NCBI RefSeq assembly: GCF_001598235.1
Contig: NZ_BCYO01000020.1
Coordinates: 1 to 64,000, forward strand
Source of the DNA: Polaromonas jejuensis NBRC 106434
GTDB taxonomy: Bacteria; Pseudomonadota; Gammaproteobacteria; Burkholderiales; Burkholderiaceae_C
Length of the DNA stretch: 64,000 nucleotides
Reading direction: 5' to 3'
The translations under genes were made by a program, and so were the position numbers. The notes beneath the pieces were generated by a model. That model was not told the DNA's origin. It saw nothing but the letters and a program-made list of their open reading frames with translations, and ran no database searches. Shown piece by piece: positions 53,771-62,446 of this stretch. Every line of letters begins with the position of its first letter. The first letter of the stretch is position 1.

Positions 53771-54837
53771 ACAGCCTCCTCGCAGGGCATCAGGCGTTCG
53801 GGGACGATGCGGATGCCCACAGTGTCGCCCACTTGGGCCGGGTGGTCGCGTGGCACTTCGGCCTGCAGGAGTGCTTGGTCGGTCAGCGACAGGGTCAGCT
53901 GTACCCGGTCGCCCAGAAAGCTGCGGCGCTGTACCACAGCCTGGCCGGCGCCGGACTGCAGCGGGCCGATCTCGATGTCTTCCGGGCGCACCAGCAGCGC
54001 GCTCTGGCCGGCGCGGGCAGGGGGGCATTCCAGCAGCAGACCACCCAGCGGCAGCAGGTTGCGCATCAGCGCCTGGGTGTCACGTTTGAGCGTATTTACC
54101 CGGCCCAGAAAGGCCGCCACAAACGGGTGGCCGGGACGGCGGTACAGGGTCTCGCCATCGCCTACCTGCACGATGCGGCCGGCCTGCATCACCGCCAGGC
54201 GGTCGGCGATCGCCAGCGCTTCCTGCTGGTCGTGCGTGACGTGGATGGCGGTGATGTGCAGGCGCCGCAGCAGTTCGGCCAGCTCGTCGCGCAGCGATTC
54301 TTTCAGCTTGGCGTCGAGCGCGGTCAGCGGCTCGTCGAGCAGCAGCACGCGCGGGCGCACCGCCACTGCGCGGGCCAGGGCCACGCGCTGGCGCTGGCCG
54401 CCGGAAAGCTCGGCCGGGCGCTTGTTCTCCAGGCCGCCCAGGCGCACCAGATCGACCAGTTCGCCGACGGTGCGGCGCTGTTCATCTAAGGGCACGCCGC
54501 GGATGCGCAGGCCGTAGCCGATATTCGCCGCCACCGACATCTGCGGAAACAGCGCGTAGTGCTGGAACACCATGCCGATGCCGCGACGCTCGATGGCCAG
54601 TGCCGTCACGTCTTCGCCGCCGAACAGGATGCGGCTGCCTGCGTCGGGTGTTTCCAGCCCGGCGATCAGGCGCAGCAAGGTGGTTTTGCCGCAGCCCGAG
54701 GGGCCGAGCAGGGCCAGCACTTCGCCGGGCTCTATCGAGAGCGTGGTGGGCTGCAGGCCGCGCGTGCCGTCGGCATAGGTTTTGGCGCAGTCGATCACGT
54801 CCACACGCGTGCGTTCAAGTTCCATGGTGTTTCTCAA
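53767..54837 (-). CDS. ABC transporter ATP-binding protein (phosphonate/iron PotA type)
   Basis: A 356-residue ATPase. Walker A GPSGCGKTT (near 44-52), signature LSGGQRQRV, Walker B VLLLDEPLTALD, and a C-terminal TOBE region (ALLVRPEDIEI). Starts with overlap of the preceding permease gene. Part of the LacI-SBP-permease-permease-ATPase-phosphodiesterase run, which looks like a phosphodiester importer. Confidence 0.91.
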   Translation of the reverse strand: MRNTMELERTRVDVIDCAKTYADGTRGLQPTTLSIEPGEVLALLGPSGCGKTTLLRLIAGLETPDAGSRILFGGEDVTALAIERRGIGMVFQHYALFPQMSVAANIGYGLRIRGVPLDEQRRTVGELVDLVRLGGLENKRPAELSGGQRQRVALARAVAVRPRVLLLDEPLTALDAKLKESLRDELAELLRRLHITAIHVTHDQQEALAIADRLAVMQAGRIVQVGDGETLYRRPGHPFVAAFLGRVNTLKRDTQALMRNLLPLGGLLLECPPARAGQSALLVRPEDIEIGPLQSGAGQAVVQRRSFLGDRVQLTLSLTDQALLQAEVPRDHPAQVGDTVGIRIVPERLMPCEEAV

Positions 54838-55612
54838 TCAAATGGGCTAGCCATTGCAAGCCCCACAGGACGGGCAGGATGACCAGCAAAAAGACCAGGG
54901 TGTAGGCCGAGCCGATCTCTATGCGCATCGACGCATAGCTGTCTGCCAGGCCGACCGGCAGGGTGCGCGTCAGCGGCGTGTGCAGCATCCAGGTCAGGTT
55001 GAATTCGCCGACCGACAGGGTGAAGACCATCAGGCTGCCGGCGACGATGGCGGGCAGCACGGCGGGCATCAGCACGCCGATGAAACGCTGGCCGAAGCTG
55101 GCGCCCAGCGAGCGCGCGGCTTCCTCCAGCGCCAGCAGTTCGTGGCGCCGAAACGCTGCGCCCACGGTGCGCACCATGAAGGGCAGGGTGAAGACCAGGT
55201 GCCCGACCAGGATGAAGGCAAAGCTCTGGCGGAATTCGCGCAGCTGCCCGTAGGCCAGGATCAGCGCCAGCGCGGTCGCCAGGCCGGGCACGGCCACCGG
55301 CAGGGTCAGCAGCTCTTCGAACAGCCGCGCCCAACGCGAACGGCTGCGGGCCAGCGCATAGGCGCAGGGCACGCCCAGCAGCAGGCTGCCGGCGACGCAC
55401 AGCAGGGCCAGCAGCAGCGACGCGGCCACGGTGCCGCCGTACACGTCCAGCACCTCGCCGATCCAGCGCAGGGTCAGCCCGCTGGCCAGGCCCGTGCTGT
55501 AGTTGTTAACCAGGCCGGCCAGCACCGACAAGGCGATGGGCGCGAGCATGAAGACGCTGACCAGCGCGGTCAGCGCCAGCAGCAAGGGAGGGATTTGTCG
55601 TGGATGGGCCAT
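54815..55612 (-). CDS. ABC transporter permease (second of pair)
   Basis: A 265-residue inner-membrane protein starting at the ATG at 55612, four bases beyond the stop of the previous permease. An in-frame ATG at 55648 is possible. EAA loop LEEAARSLGASFGQRFIGVL near residues 165-184. Fe3+/2-aminoethylphosphonate-type permease in sequence style; overlaps the ATPase start. Confidence 0.87.
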   Translation of the reverse strand: MAHPRQIPPLLLALTALVSVFMLAPIALSVLAGLVNNYSTGLASGLTLRWIGEVLDVYGGTVAASLLLALLCVAGSLLLGVPCAYALARSRSRWARLFEELLTLPVAVPGLATALALILAYGQLREFRQSFAFILVGHLVFTLPFMVRTVGAAFRRHELLALEEAARSLGASFGQRFIGVLMPAVLPAIVAGSLMVFTLSVGEFNLTWMLHTPLTRTLPVGLADSYASMRIEIGSAYTLVFLLVILPVLWGLQWLAHLIEKHHGT

Positions 55613-55616
55613 GGTT

Positions 55617-56438
55617 TCAAGCTCCGGCGGCGGCAGGGCCCGCCGCATGGCGCGCCAGGAACAGGCTCAGCCAGGTGATGATGCCCAGCGTGATCGACAG
55701 GCTGGCGGCCAGCGCGAAGTTGGCGTAGTTGGTGAACTCGTTATACAGCGTGATGGGCAGCACTTCAAATTTGCTGGCCAGCGTGAACGCCGTGCCGAAG
55801 GCGCCCATGGATGTAGCAAAAACAATAGCGCCACACGCAAGCGTGGTCTGCGCCAGCTCGGGAATCCATACATCTCTGGCGACGCGCCAGCGGGAGGCAC
55901 CCAGCGATCTAGCTGCCTCTTCCAGCTGCGGGTCCATGGCCGTTGCCGCCGCGGTGTAGGTGGCGATGGCGCGCGGCAGCGAGAAGTACAGATAGCCGAA
56001 GAACAGGCCGGTCAGTCCATAGGCAAACGTGGTGCGGCCCAGGCCCAGCCATTCCGTCACGTCGGCCACCAGGCCCTGGCGGCCGCCGAGCAGGATGATG
56101 AAGAAGCCGATGATCACGCCGGGAAACGACAGCGGCAGGGTCAGCAGCGACAGCAGCAGCGGCTTGCCGGCAAAGCGTTGCCGCGCCAGCGTGATGCCGA
56201 CCAGGCCGCCGAGCACCAGCGTGGCTAGCGTGACCGCCAGCGACAGGCCCAGCGTGTTGAGCAGGCTGTGCAGATAGCGGCCGTCGGTCAGCACCGCGAA
56301 ATAGGTGGCCCAGCCTTTTTCTGCAGGCAGGGCGAACAGGCGCACCACCGGCAGCAACCAGAACGCGCTGAAGAAGGCCGCGGCCGGCGCCGCGCAGGCG
56401 CCCAGCAGGCGGGAGGTGGAAGACATGCGGAGCGCCAT
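55617..56438 (-). CDS. ABC transporter permease (first of pair)
   Basis: A 273-residue inner-membrane protein with about six membrane segments. The EAA loop (LEEAARSLGASRWRVARDVW) is near residues 172-191. A stretch around residues 190-205 (LAQTTLACGAIVFATSMG) is encoded by a copy of dispersed repeat A at 55812-55856. It lies nine bases after the binding-protein gene. Confidence 0.87.
   Translation of the reverse strand: MALRMSSTSRLLGACAAPAAAFFSAFWLLPVVRLFALPAEKGWATYFAVLTDGRYLHSLLNTLGLSLAVTLATLVLGGLVGITLARQRFAGKPLLLSLLTLPLSFPGVIIGFFIILLGGRQGLVADVTEWLGLGRTTFAYGLTGLFFGYLYFSLPRAIATYTAAATAMDPQLEEAARSLGASRWRVARDVWIPELAQTTLACGAIVFATSMGAFGTAFTLASKFEVLPITLYNEFTNYANFALAASLSITLGIITWLSLFLARHAAGPAAAGA
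55812..55856 (-). repeat. Dispersed repeat A, copy inside the ABC permease gene
   Basis: On the minus strand: GGCGCAGACCACGCTTGCGT, then GGCGCTATTGTTTTTGCTAC. Partial but clear match to the A family. In frame near a membrane segment. Confidence 0.55.
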
Positions 56439-56447
56439 GGTGCAGGC

Positions 56448-57473
56448 TTACTGCACGTCTTTCAGGTAGCGGTCCGAGAAGCCCTTTTGCACCGCGGCCA
56501 TCTTGCCGTAGTCCACCGTCTTGGCGCGGGCGTACTCGCTGGCGGGCAGGAAGCGGGCCTGGATCTCTTTCGGCATCGCATTGGCGCGCACCGGGCGCAG
56601 GTAGGCATTGGCCCAGAGCGCCTGGCCTTCGTCGGACAGCACGAAGTCCAGCACCTTGTGGGCATTGTCGGCGTGCGGCGCGTTGGCCACCTGGCTCATC
56701 ACATAGGGCACGACCAGCGTGCCTTCGGCGGGGATGACGAACTGCACATTCGCCTTGTCCTTGTACCTGGCGCGGTAGGCGTTGAAGTCGTAGTCCAGCA
56801 GGATGGCGATCTCACCCGACAGCACGCGGGCATAAGCGGTCTGCTTGGGCACGATGGGTTCGTTCTTCTGCAGCGCCTTGAAGTAGTCGATGCCGGGCGT
56901 GAAGTTGTCCAGCGTGCCGCCGCGCGCCTGGTTCACCGCCACCGCGCCCACGTAGCCGACGAAGGCGGATGCCGGGTCCAGGTAGCCGATCAGGCCTTTG
57001 TAGTCGGGCTTGAGAAGGTCTGCCCAGGACTTCGGAACCGGCTTGCCCTTGAGCGCATCGACGTTCACCATGAAGCCCATGGTGCCGGAATGGATGGTGA
57101 ACCAGTGGCCTTGCGGGTCTTTCAGTCCTTCGGGAATATCCGCCCAGCCGGCCGGTTTGTAGGCCGTGACCACGCCCTCTTTTTGCGCCTGGATGGCGAA
57201 GGTCACGCCCAGGTAGGTCACGTCGGCCACCGGGCTGGCTTTCTCGGCCACCATCTGCGCCAGCGACTGGCCGGAGTTCTTGTTGTCCGGCGGCACGGTG
57301 ATGCCGGTCTTGGTCTTGATGGCCTTGATCTGGCTGGCCCAGTCGGCCCATTCGGGCGGGCAGTTGTAGCAGATGGCGTTTTGCGCGAAGGCGCTGGCGC
57401 CGACGGCCAGGCCGAATGCCAGCAGCGCGCCGCGGGCACAGCGGTGCAGGATATGTTTCAGTGTCTTTCGCAT
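56448..57473 (-). CDS. Periplasmic ABC substrate-binding protein (Fe3+/phosphonate type)
   Basis: A 341-residue protein with a Sec signal (MRKTLKHILHRC start, cleavage after AFAQ, about residue 31). The mature start has two cysteines (NAICYNCPPEWADWA). Family-1/type 2 fold with KNSGQSLAQMVAEK and IHSGTMGFMVNVDAL. The ATG at 57473 was chosen for its signal peptide. It is the first transport gene after the LacI regulator, in an operon that also encodes a phosphodiesterase, so a phosphodiester or organophosphonate is the likely ligand (inference). Confidence 0.88.
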   Translation of the reverse strand: MRKTLKHILHRCARGALLAFGLAVGASAFAQNAICYNCPPEWADWASQIKAIKTKTGITVPPDNKNSGQSLAQMVAEKASPVADVTYLGVTFAIQAQKEGVVTAYKPAGWADIPEGLKDPQGHWFTIHSGTMGFMVNVDALKGKPVPKSWADLLKPDYKGLIGYLDPASAFVGYVGAVAVNQARGGTLDNFTPGIDYFKALQKNEPIVPKQTAYARVLSGEIAILLDYDFNAYRARYKDKANVQFVIPAEGTLVVPYVMSQVANAPHADNAHKVLDFVLSDEGQALWANAYLRPVRANAMPKEIQARFLPASEYARAKTVDYGKMAAVQKGFSDRYLKDVQ

Positions 57474-57520
57474 GGGAGAACTCCGTTCAAAAGGTTGGTG
57501 AGGGAACAACGGGAATGAAA

Positions 57521-58528
57521 TTAATGGGTCGCCGCATCGGGCGCCGTGCACGACTCGCCGGTGCGAAAGGCGTGTGCCAGGCAAATGCTGGCGGCTTGCG
57601 TCAGGGGCGCCCCGCCCGCCAGCGCCTGAATCAGCAATTCCACGCTGCACCGGCCGATATCGGCGTTGGGCTGGGTGATGGTGCTGAGCATGGGCGTCAG
57701 GTCTTCGCCCAGTGCGATGCCGTCAAAGCCGGTGACGCTGAGGTCGCGAGGCACGGACAGGCCTGCCAGGTGTGCCGCGCGGATGCTGCGGATGGCCAGC
57801 AGATCGTTGGAGCAAACCAGTGCCGTGGGGCGGGGCGTGCGCCGCAGGACGTCGCTGATCTCCTGGACGGCGGTCTGAACAAAAGGCACTTCCAGCAGGC
57901 TGGAGCCGTCAAGGCCGGCCGCCTCCATGCCGCGCACAAAACCGCGGCGACGCTGTTGTGCACGGTCAGACGCTGCGAGCTGGCCGCTGACCAGGGTGAT
58001 GCGGCGGTGCCCCAGGCTGGCCAGCCGCGCGACCAGGTCCGCCACGGCCTGTTCGCTGTCGACCGACACGCAGGGATGGTCGGGATGCTGGTTGTAGGCC
58101 AGCACATAAGGCATGCGGGCATTGCACAGGCGCGCCAGGGCCAGCGAAGTGGCCGGGTTGGAAACGACCAGAATCATGCCGTCGGCATTGCCGGCCATCA
58201 GCAGGTTGACGGCCCGGTCTTCCAGTTCCAGCCGATAGTCGGTGGTGAGCGGAAGAATGGCATAGCCTGCGGTGGTGGCCGCCTGCGCAATGCCCTCCAG
58301 GCATTCGGCAAAAACCGGGTTCAACAGGGTGGGCAACACAATGCCCAGCACGCGGCTTCGCTGCGTGCGAAGGGTGCGGGCGCTCGCGTTGGGCACATAG
58401 CCGAGCGCGCTGGCTGCCTTCTGCACGTGTTCACGCGTGGCGGGCGTGACTTTCCCCGGCGTATTGAATACCCGCGACACCGTTGCCACCGATACGCCCG
58501 CCTTCACCGCAACGTCCTGAATGCTCAT
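57521..58528 (-). CDS. LacI/GalR-family transcription regulator
   Basis: A 335-residue repressor: helix-turn-helix and hinge (MSIQDVAVKAGVSVATVSRV, then PGKVTPATREHVQKAASALG; residues 1-55), then a periplasmic-binding-like effector domain with SNDLLAIRSIRA. It precedes the binding-protein gene by 47 bp on the same strand. A palindromic LacI-type operator lies just upstream of its start, so it probably represses its own operon and thus the whole transporter. Confidence 0.91.
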   Translation of the reverse strand: MSIQDVAVKAGVSVATVSRVFNTPGKVTPATREHVQKAASALGYVPNASARTLRTQRSRVLGIVLPTLLNPVFAECLEGIAQAATTAGYAILPLTTDYRLELEDRAVNLLMAGNADGMILVVSNPATSLALARLCNARMPYVLAYNQHPDHPCVSVDSEQAVADLVARLASLGHRRITLVSGQLAASDRAQQRRRGFVRGMEAAGLDGSSLLEVPFVQTAVQEISDVLRRTPRPTALVCSNDLLAIRSIRAAHLAGLSVPRDLSVTGFDGIALGEDLTPMLSTITQPNADIGRCSVELLIQALAGGAPLTQAASICLAHAFRTGESCTAPDAATH

Positions 58529-58540
58529 GCAATCCCCGAA

Positions 58541-58558
58541 AATGTAATCGTTTACATT
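58541..58558. promoter_or_regulatory. LacI-type operator upstream of lacI
   Basis: AATGTAATCGTTTACATT: perfect 7-bp half-sites around TCGT, fitting the TGTAANCGNTTACA consensus of GalR/LacI regulators. It lies 12 bp upstream of the lacI start codon. Confidence 0.85.
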
Positions 58559-58634
58559 TTTAGATGGAAATATGGCACTGTGATGACATGCGGGCAGGCC
58601 CGCGGGAAGCGATGCGCTTGGAGCGCCGCCGGAT

Positions 58635-58908
58635 TAAGAACTTGTCCGGGAATAATTTGGGGTCGCGCAAGTGGATTTTCGGGATGAGCTGCTAGGCGCA
58701 AAATCCAAGGTAAGGCTACAGCCTTACCTGATTTTGCAACAACGCAGATCGCCCGCAAATCCACTTGCCCTTCGGGTTGGGGCGCAATCGGGCGATTTGA
58801 CTACCAAATCCCTTGCATGGGCATGAGCCCATGCGGAGTGATGTTGGCAGCCAACTCATCCCGATTGCGGCCCAACGCGACCCCAAATTATTCCCGGACA
58901 AGTTCTTA
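58635..58908. mobile_element. 274-bp MITE-like element with T-shaped nested palindromes
   Basis: Two perfect 33-bp inverted repeats (58635-58667 and 58876-58908) enclose two consecutive palindromic arms. Arm 1 (58668-58767) has an 11-bp outer stem (CAAGTGGATTT / AAATCCACTTG) and an inner hairpin at 58698-58737. Arm 2 (58776-58876) has a 17-bp outer stem with one mismatch, and three small hairpins inside (58794-58810, 58815-58834 and 58843-58855). Flanking TA on both sides is compatible with a TA target duplication, but TA also belongs to the repeat ends. No transposase or convincing ORF. It lies 3 bp after the lspA stop and ~75 bp upstream of the lacI operator. Confidence 0.8.
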
Positions 58909-58910
58909 TA

Positions 58911-59411
58911 TCAACGTGTTCGTCGCACCCGAAGCAATTCGTCCAGGATCAGGCAGATCGCGCCTAGGGTGATGGCGCTGTCGGCAAGGTTGAAAGCCGG
59001 GAAGTGCCAGTTGCCATGGTGAAAATCCAGAAAGTCCACCACATAGCCGTGCAGGGTGCGGTCAATCACGTTGCCGATGGCGCCGCCCAGAATGCAGGCC
59101 AGTGCAAACGAGAACAGTTTTTGCCCGGCATGCGACTTGAGCAGCCACACGATGAAGAGGGCAGCGGCGATGCCGATGACGGTGAAAAACCAGCGCTGCC
59201 AGCCCGATGCGGACGCCAGGAAGGAAAACGCCGCGCCGCTGTTGTGCACGCGCACCACGTTGAAGAAACTGGTCACATAGGTGGCGTCACCCAGGCGGTA
59301 GTAGCCCAGGATCAGCACCTTGGTGAACTGGTCGGCAATCAGCAGCAGGAGCGCCAGGCCCAGCCAGGGCAGCATGGCGCCGGATATTTTGGTGGCGGTG
59401 GCTTTGGCCAT
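58911..59411 (-). CDS. lspA: Lipoprotein signal peptidase
   Basis: A 166-residue inner-membrane aspartyl protease with four membrane segments. Catalytic D117 (GNVIDR) and D144 (FNLADSAI) are present, as is the conserved VHNSGAAF near 55-62. It cleaves prolipoproteins after diacylglyceryl transfer. The gene follows ileS on the minus strand with an 83-bp gap that holds dispersed repeat B, and ends directly at the palindromic element. Its product feeds the Lol system encoded at 3650-5717. Confidence 0.95.
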   Translation of the reverse strand: MAKATATKISGAMLPWLGLALLLLIADQFTKVLILGYYRLGDATYVTSFFNVVRVHNSGAAFSFLASASGWQRWFFTVIGIAAALFIVWLLKSHAGQKLFSFALACILGGAIGNVIDRTLHGYVVDFLDFHHGNWHFPAFNLADSAITLGAICLILDELLRVRRTR

Positions 59412-59413
59412 AT

Positions 59414-59494
59414 CAATGCCCGCCCGGCCGCCCGAAGGGCATTGGGCGCCCCTTGAGGGGACGGCGAACGAAGTGAGTGTGGGGGCTGGTCATA
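59414..59494 (-). repeat. Dispersed repeat B, copy 3 (short form)
   Basis: On the minus strand: CCCCCACACTCACTTCGTTC, then GTCCCCTCAAGGGGCGCCC and CCTTCGGGCGGCC. The first half aligns with the other B copies, the second half differs. It fills the whole gap between ileS and lspA. Confidence 0.6.
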
Positions 59495-62329
59495 TCAGGC
59501 GAATTTCCTGTCTTCACCGGCACCGTACAGGTTGCTGGTGCAGCGGCCGCAAATCGTCGGGTGCGCGGCGTCATGGCCCACGTCGTCGCGGTAATGCCAG
59601 CAGCGCTCGCATTTGGTGGCTGAACTGGCGCTCACCCTTGACTGCAGGGCGCTTCCAGCTACCAAATCAATAGCGGATGTGATGAACACAAACTTCAGGT
59701 CCTCGCCCAGGCCGGCCAGCAGGGCGTGGTCGTCGGCGTTGACTTCCAGGGCCACATTGGCCTGCAATGACGAGCCGACCTTGCCGTCGGCGCGCAAGGC
59801 CTCGATGTCCTTGTTGACCGCGTCGCGGATCTCGCGGATGCGCGACCACTTGGCCAGCAGGGCATCGTCCTGCGGCTTGAAGTCGGCATAGGTTTCCAGG
59901 AAGATGGATTCGGACTGGCCAAACACCTTCCAGGCCTCTTCGGCGGTAAAGCTCAGGAAGGGCGCCATCCAGCGCAGCATGGCATGCGTGATCTGCCACA
60001 GCGCGGTTTGCGCGCTGCGCCGTGCCAGTGATTTCGGGCCCGTCGTGTAAAGCCGGTCTTTCAGGATGTCGAGGTAGAAGGCGCCCAGGTCTTCGCTGCA
60101 ATAAATCTGCAGCTTGGAGACCACCGGATGGAATTCATACACCTCGTAGTGCGCCAGGATGTCGGTCTGCAGTTGGGCCGCGCGGCTCAGCGCGTAGCGG
60201 TCTATCTCCAGCATGTCTTCATACGGCACGGCGTCTTTGGCCGGATCGAAATCGCTCACGTTGGCCATCAAAAAGCGCAGCGTGTTGCGGATGCGGCGGT
60301 AGGCGTCCACCACGCGGGCCAGGATTTTGTCGTCAATGCCCAGGTCGCCCGAGTAATCGGTCGACGCGCACCACAGGCGGATGATTTCGGCGCCCAGCTT
60401 GTCGCTGACCTCCTGCGGCACCACCACATTGCCCTCGCTCTTGCTCATCTTGCGGCCCTTGCCGTCCACCGTGAAGCCGTGGGTCAGCAAGCCCTTGTAG
60501 GGCGCGTGATCGTACATGGCGCAAGCGGTGAGCAGTGAGGAGTGGAACCAGCCGCGGTGCTGGTCATGGCCTTCCAGGTACAGGTCGGCCGGCCAAGTCG
60601 ACTGCGCGGCGTGGCTATGCCGCAGCACGTGGTCGTGCGTGGTGCCCGAGTCAAACCACACGTCGAGGATGTCGGTGCTCTTGATGTAGTCAGGGGCGTC
60701 GGCGCCTATGATGGATTCGGCGCTGGCCTTGCTCCAGGCCTCGATGCCGCCGGCCTGCACCATGTCGGCGGCCTGGTCCATGATCTCCATGGTGCGCGGG
60801 TGCAGCTCGCCGGTGGCGGTGTGGATGAAGAAGGGCAGGGGCACGCCCCAGTTGCGCTGGCGGCTGATGCACCAGTCGGGCCGGCCGGCAATCATGCCCT
60901 GCAGGCGCGCCTTGCCGTTTTCCGGGTAGAAACTGGTTGCCTCGATGGCCGCCAAAGCCAGCTGGCGCAGGGTCTTGCCGGCCTTGTCCTTGGTGAAGAC
61001 GCCTTCGCCCTCATCCATGCGCACAAACCACTGGGCTGCGGCGCGGTAAATCACCGGCGTCTTGTGGCGCCAGCAATGCGGGTAGCTGTGAACGATGTCA
61101 TGGGTGTCGAACAGGCGGCCATGCTCGCGCAGCTTCTCGATGATCAGCGGCGCGGCTTTCCAGATGTTGAGGCCGCCGAACAGCGCCAGCTCATCGACAT
61201 AACGGCCGTTGCCCTGCACCGGGTTCAGGATGTCGTCGGAGCTTATGCCATTGGCGATGCAGGAGTTAAAGTCTTCCACGCCGTAGGCGGGCGAGGAATG
61301 CACGATACCCGTGCCGTCGTCGGCGGTGGCGTAGTCGGCCAGGAACACCGGGCTGAAGCGGTGGTAGCCCTGGTTTCCGTTCTCGTCTTTCACGTCATAA
61401 AACGGGTGCATGAACTTCAGCAGCGCCAGGTTTTTGCCCTGCGTGGTGGCCAGCACGGTGCCGGCGAGCTGGTAGCGCTCCAGGCATTTCTCGACCAGTG
61501 ACGCGGCCAGCAGCAAAATGCCGCGCTCGGTATCGACCAGCGCGTAGTCCAGCTCGGGGTTGAGATTCAGCGCCTGGTTGGCCGGGATGGTCCAGGCGGT
61601 GGTGGTCCAGATCACTGCGAAGGCGTCCTTGGCCAGGCTCTTCAGGCCAAAGGCGGCGGCCAGCTTATTGGGCTCGGCGCATTTGAAGCCGACGTCCAGC
61701 GTCTGCGATTTCTTGTCGGCGTATTCGATTTCAAACTCAGCCAGCGATGAGCCGCAGTCAAAACACCAGTACACGGGTTTCAGGCCGCGGTAGACAAAGC
61801 CGCGTTCCATGATGCGTTTGAGCGCGCGGATTTCCTGGGCTTCGTTGCCGAAGTCCATGGTGCGGTAGGGATTGTCCCATTCGCCCAGCACGCCCAGGCG
61901 TTTGAAGTCGGCCATCTGGCCGGCGATCTGCTCGGTGGCAAAGGCGCGGCTTTTGGCCTGCACTTCATCGCGCGGCAGGTTGCGCCCGTGCAGTTTTTCA
62001 ATGGCGTTTTCGATGGGCAGGCCGTGGCAGTCCCAGCCCGGCACATAGATGGCGTCCAGGCCCTTGAGCTGGCGCGCCTTGACGATCATGTCCTTGAGGA
62101 CCTTGTTGACGGCATGGCCGATGTGGATCTTGCCGTTGGCGTAGGGCGGGCCGTCATGCAGCACAAACTTGGGCGCGCCGCAGCGTGCGTCGCGCAGTTT
62201 TTTGTAAATGCCCTTGTCTTCCCATTCCTTGACCCAGCCGGCCTCGCGCTTGGGCAGGTCGCCGCGCATGGGGAAGGGGGTATCGGGCAGGTTCAGGGTG
62301 CTGCGGTAATCGGGTTTGGTGTCAGACAT
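59495..62329 (-). CDS. ileS: Isoleucyl-tRNA synthetase
   Basis: A 944-residue class I synthetase of the usual bacterial length. HIGH is at 69-72 (GKIHIGHAV), KMSKS near 626 ([10 protein letters not shown]), with an editing domain (CP1) between and a C-terminal zinc element CERC (near 905) and CGRC (near 925). Charges tRNA-Ile. About 20 residues just before the zinc element are encoded by dispersed repeat A. Co-directional with ribF and lspA as in many proteobacteria. Confidence 0.97.
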   Translation of the reverse strand: MSDTKPDYRSTLNLPDTPFPMRGDLPKREAGWVKEWEDKGIYKKLRDARCGAPKFVLHDGPPYANGKIHIGHAVNKVLKDMIVKARQLKGLDAIYVPGWDCHGLPIENAIEKLHGRNLPRDEVQAKSRAFATEQIAGQMADFKRLGVLGEWDNPYRTMDFGNEAQEIRALKRIMERGFVYRGLKPVYWCFDCGSSLAEFEIEYADKKSQTLDVGFKCAEPNKLAAAFGLKSLAKDAFAVIWTTTAWTIPANQALNLNPELDYALVDTERGILLLAASLVEKCLERYQLAGTVLATTQGKNLALLKFMHPFYDVKDENGNQGYHRFSPVFLADYATADDGTGIVHSSPAYGVEDFNSCIANGISSDDILNPVQGNGRYVDELALFGGLNIWKAAPLIIEKLREHGRLFDTHDIVHSYPHCWRHKTPVIYRAAAQWFVRMDEGEGVFTKDKAGKTLRQLALAAIEATSFYPENGKARLQGMIAGRPDWCISRQRNWGVPLPFFIHTATGELHPRTMEIMDQAADMVQAGGIEAWSKASAESIIGADAPDYIKSTDILDVWFDSGTTHDHVLRHSHAAQSTWPADLYLEGHDQHRGWFHSSLLTACAMYDHAPYKGLLTHGFTVDGKGRKMSKSEGNVVVPQEVSDKLGAEIIRLWCASTDYSGDLGIDDKILARVVDAYRRIRNTLRFLMANVSDFDPAKDAVPYEDMLEIDRYALSRAAQLQTDILAHYEVYEFHPVVSKLQIYCSEDLGAFYLDILKDRLYTTGPKSLARRSAQTALWQITHAMLRWMAPFLSFTAEEAWKVFGQSESIFLETYADFKPQDDALLAKWSRIREIRDAVNKDIEALRADGKVGSSLQANVALEVNADDHALLAGLGEDLKFVFITSAIDLVAGSALQSRVSASSATKCERCWHYRDDVGHDAAHPTICGRCTSNLYGAGEDRKFA
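59610..59674 (+). repeat. Dispersed repeat A, copy inside ileS
   Basis: ATTTGGTGGCTGAACTGGCG, then GACTGCAGGGCGCTTCCAGC and ACCAAATCAATAGC. It is in the antisense orientation relative to ileS but in frame, just before the C-terminal zinc motif (about residues 885-906). Confidence 0.6.
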
Positions 62330-62446
62330 GGGATGCTTTTGTTGAGGGCGGCCTGAAGAGGCAAGGCTGCCGGAAAGACGGGGCGGGAAGAAAGCCGTTC
62401 GCCGACAATGCGGGAGGCGAAGACAAGGGCCAGGCGACGAGATCGT

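Noticed and set aside
58552..58901. Short open frames through the palindromic element (both strands)
   Set aside because: They arise from the inverted repeats, have no protein-like composition, and start or end within the terminal repeats.
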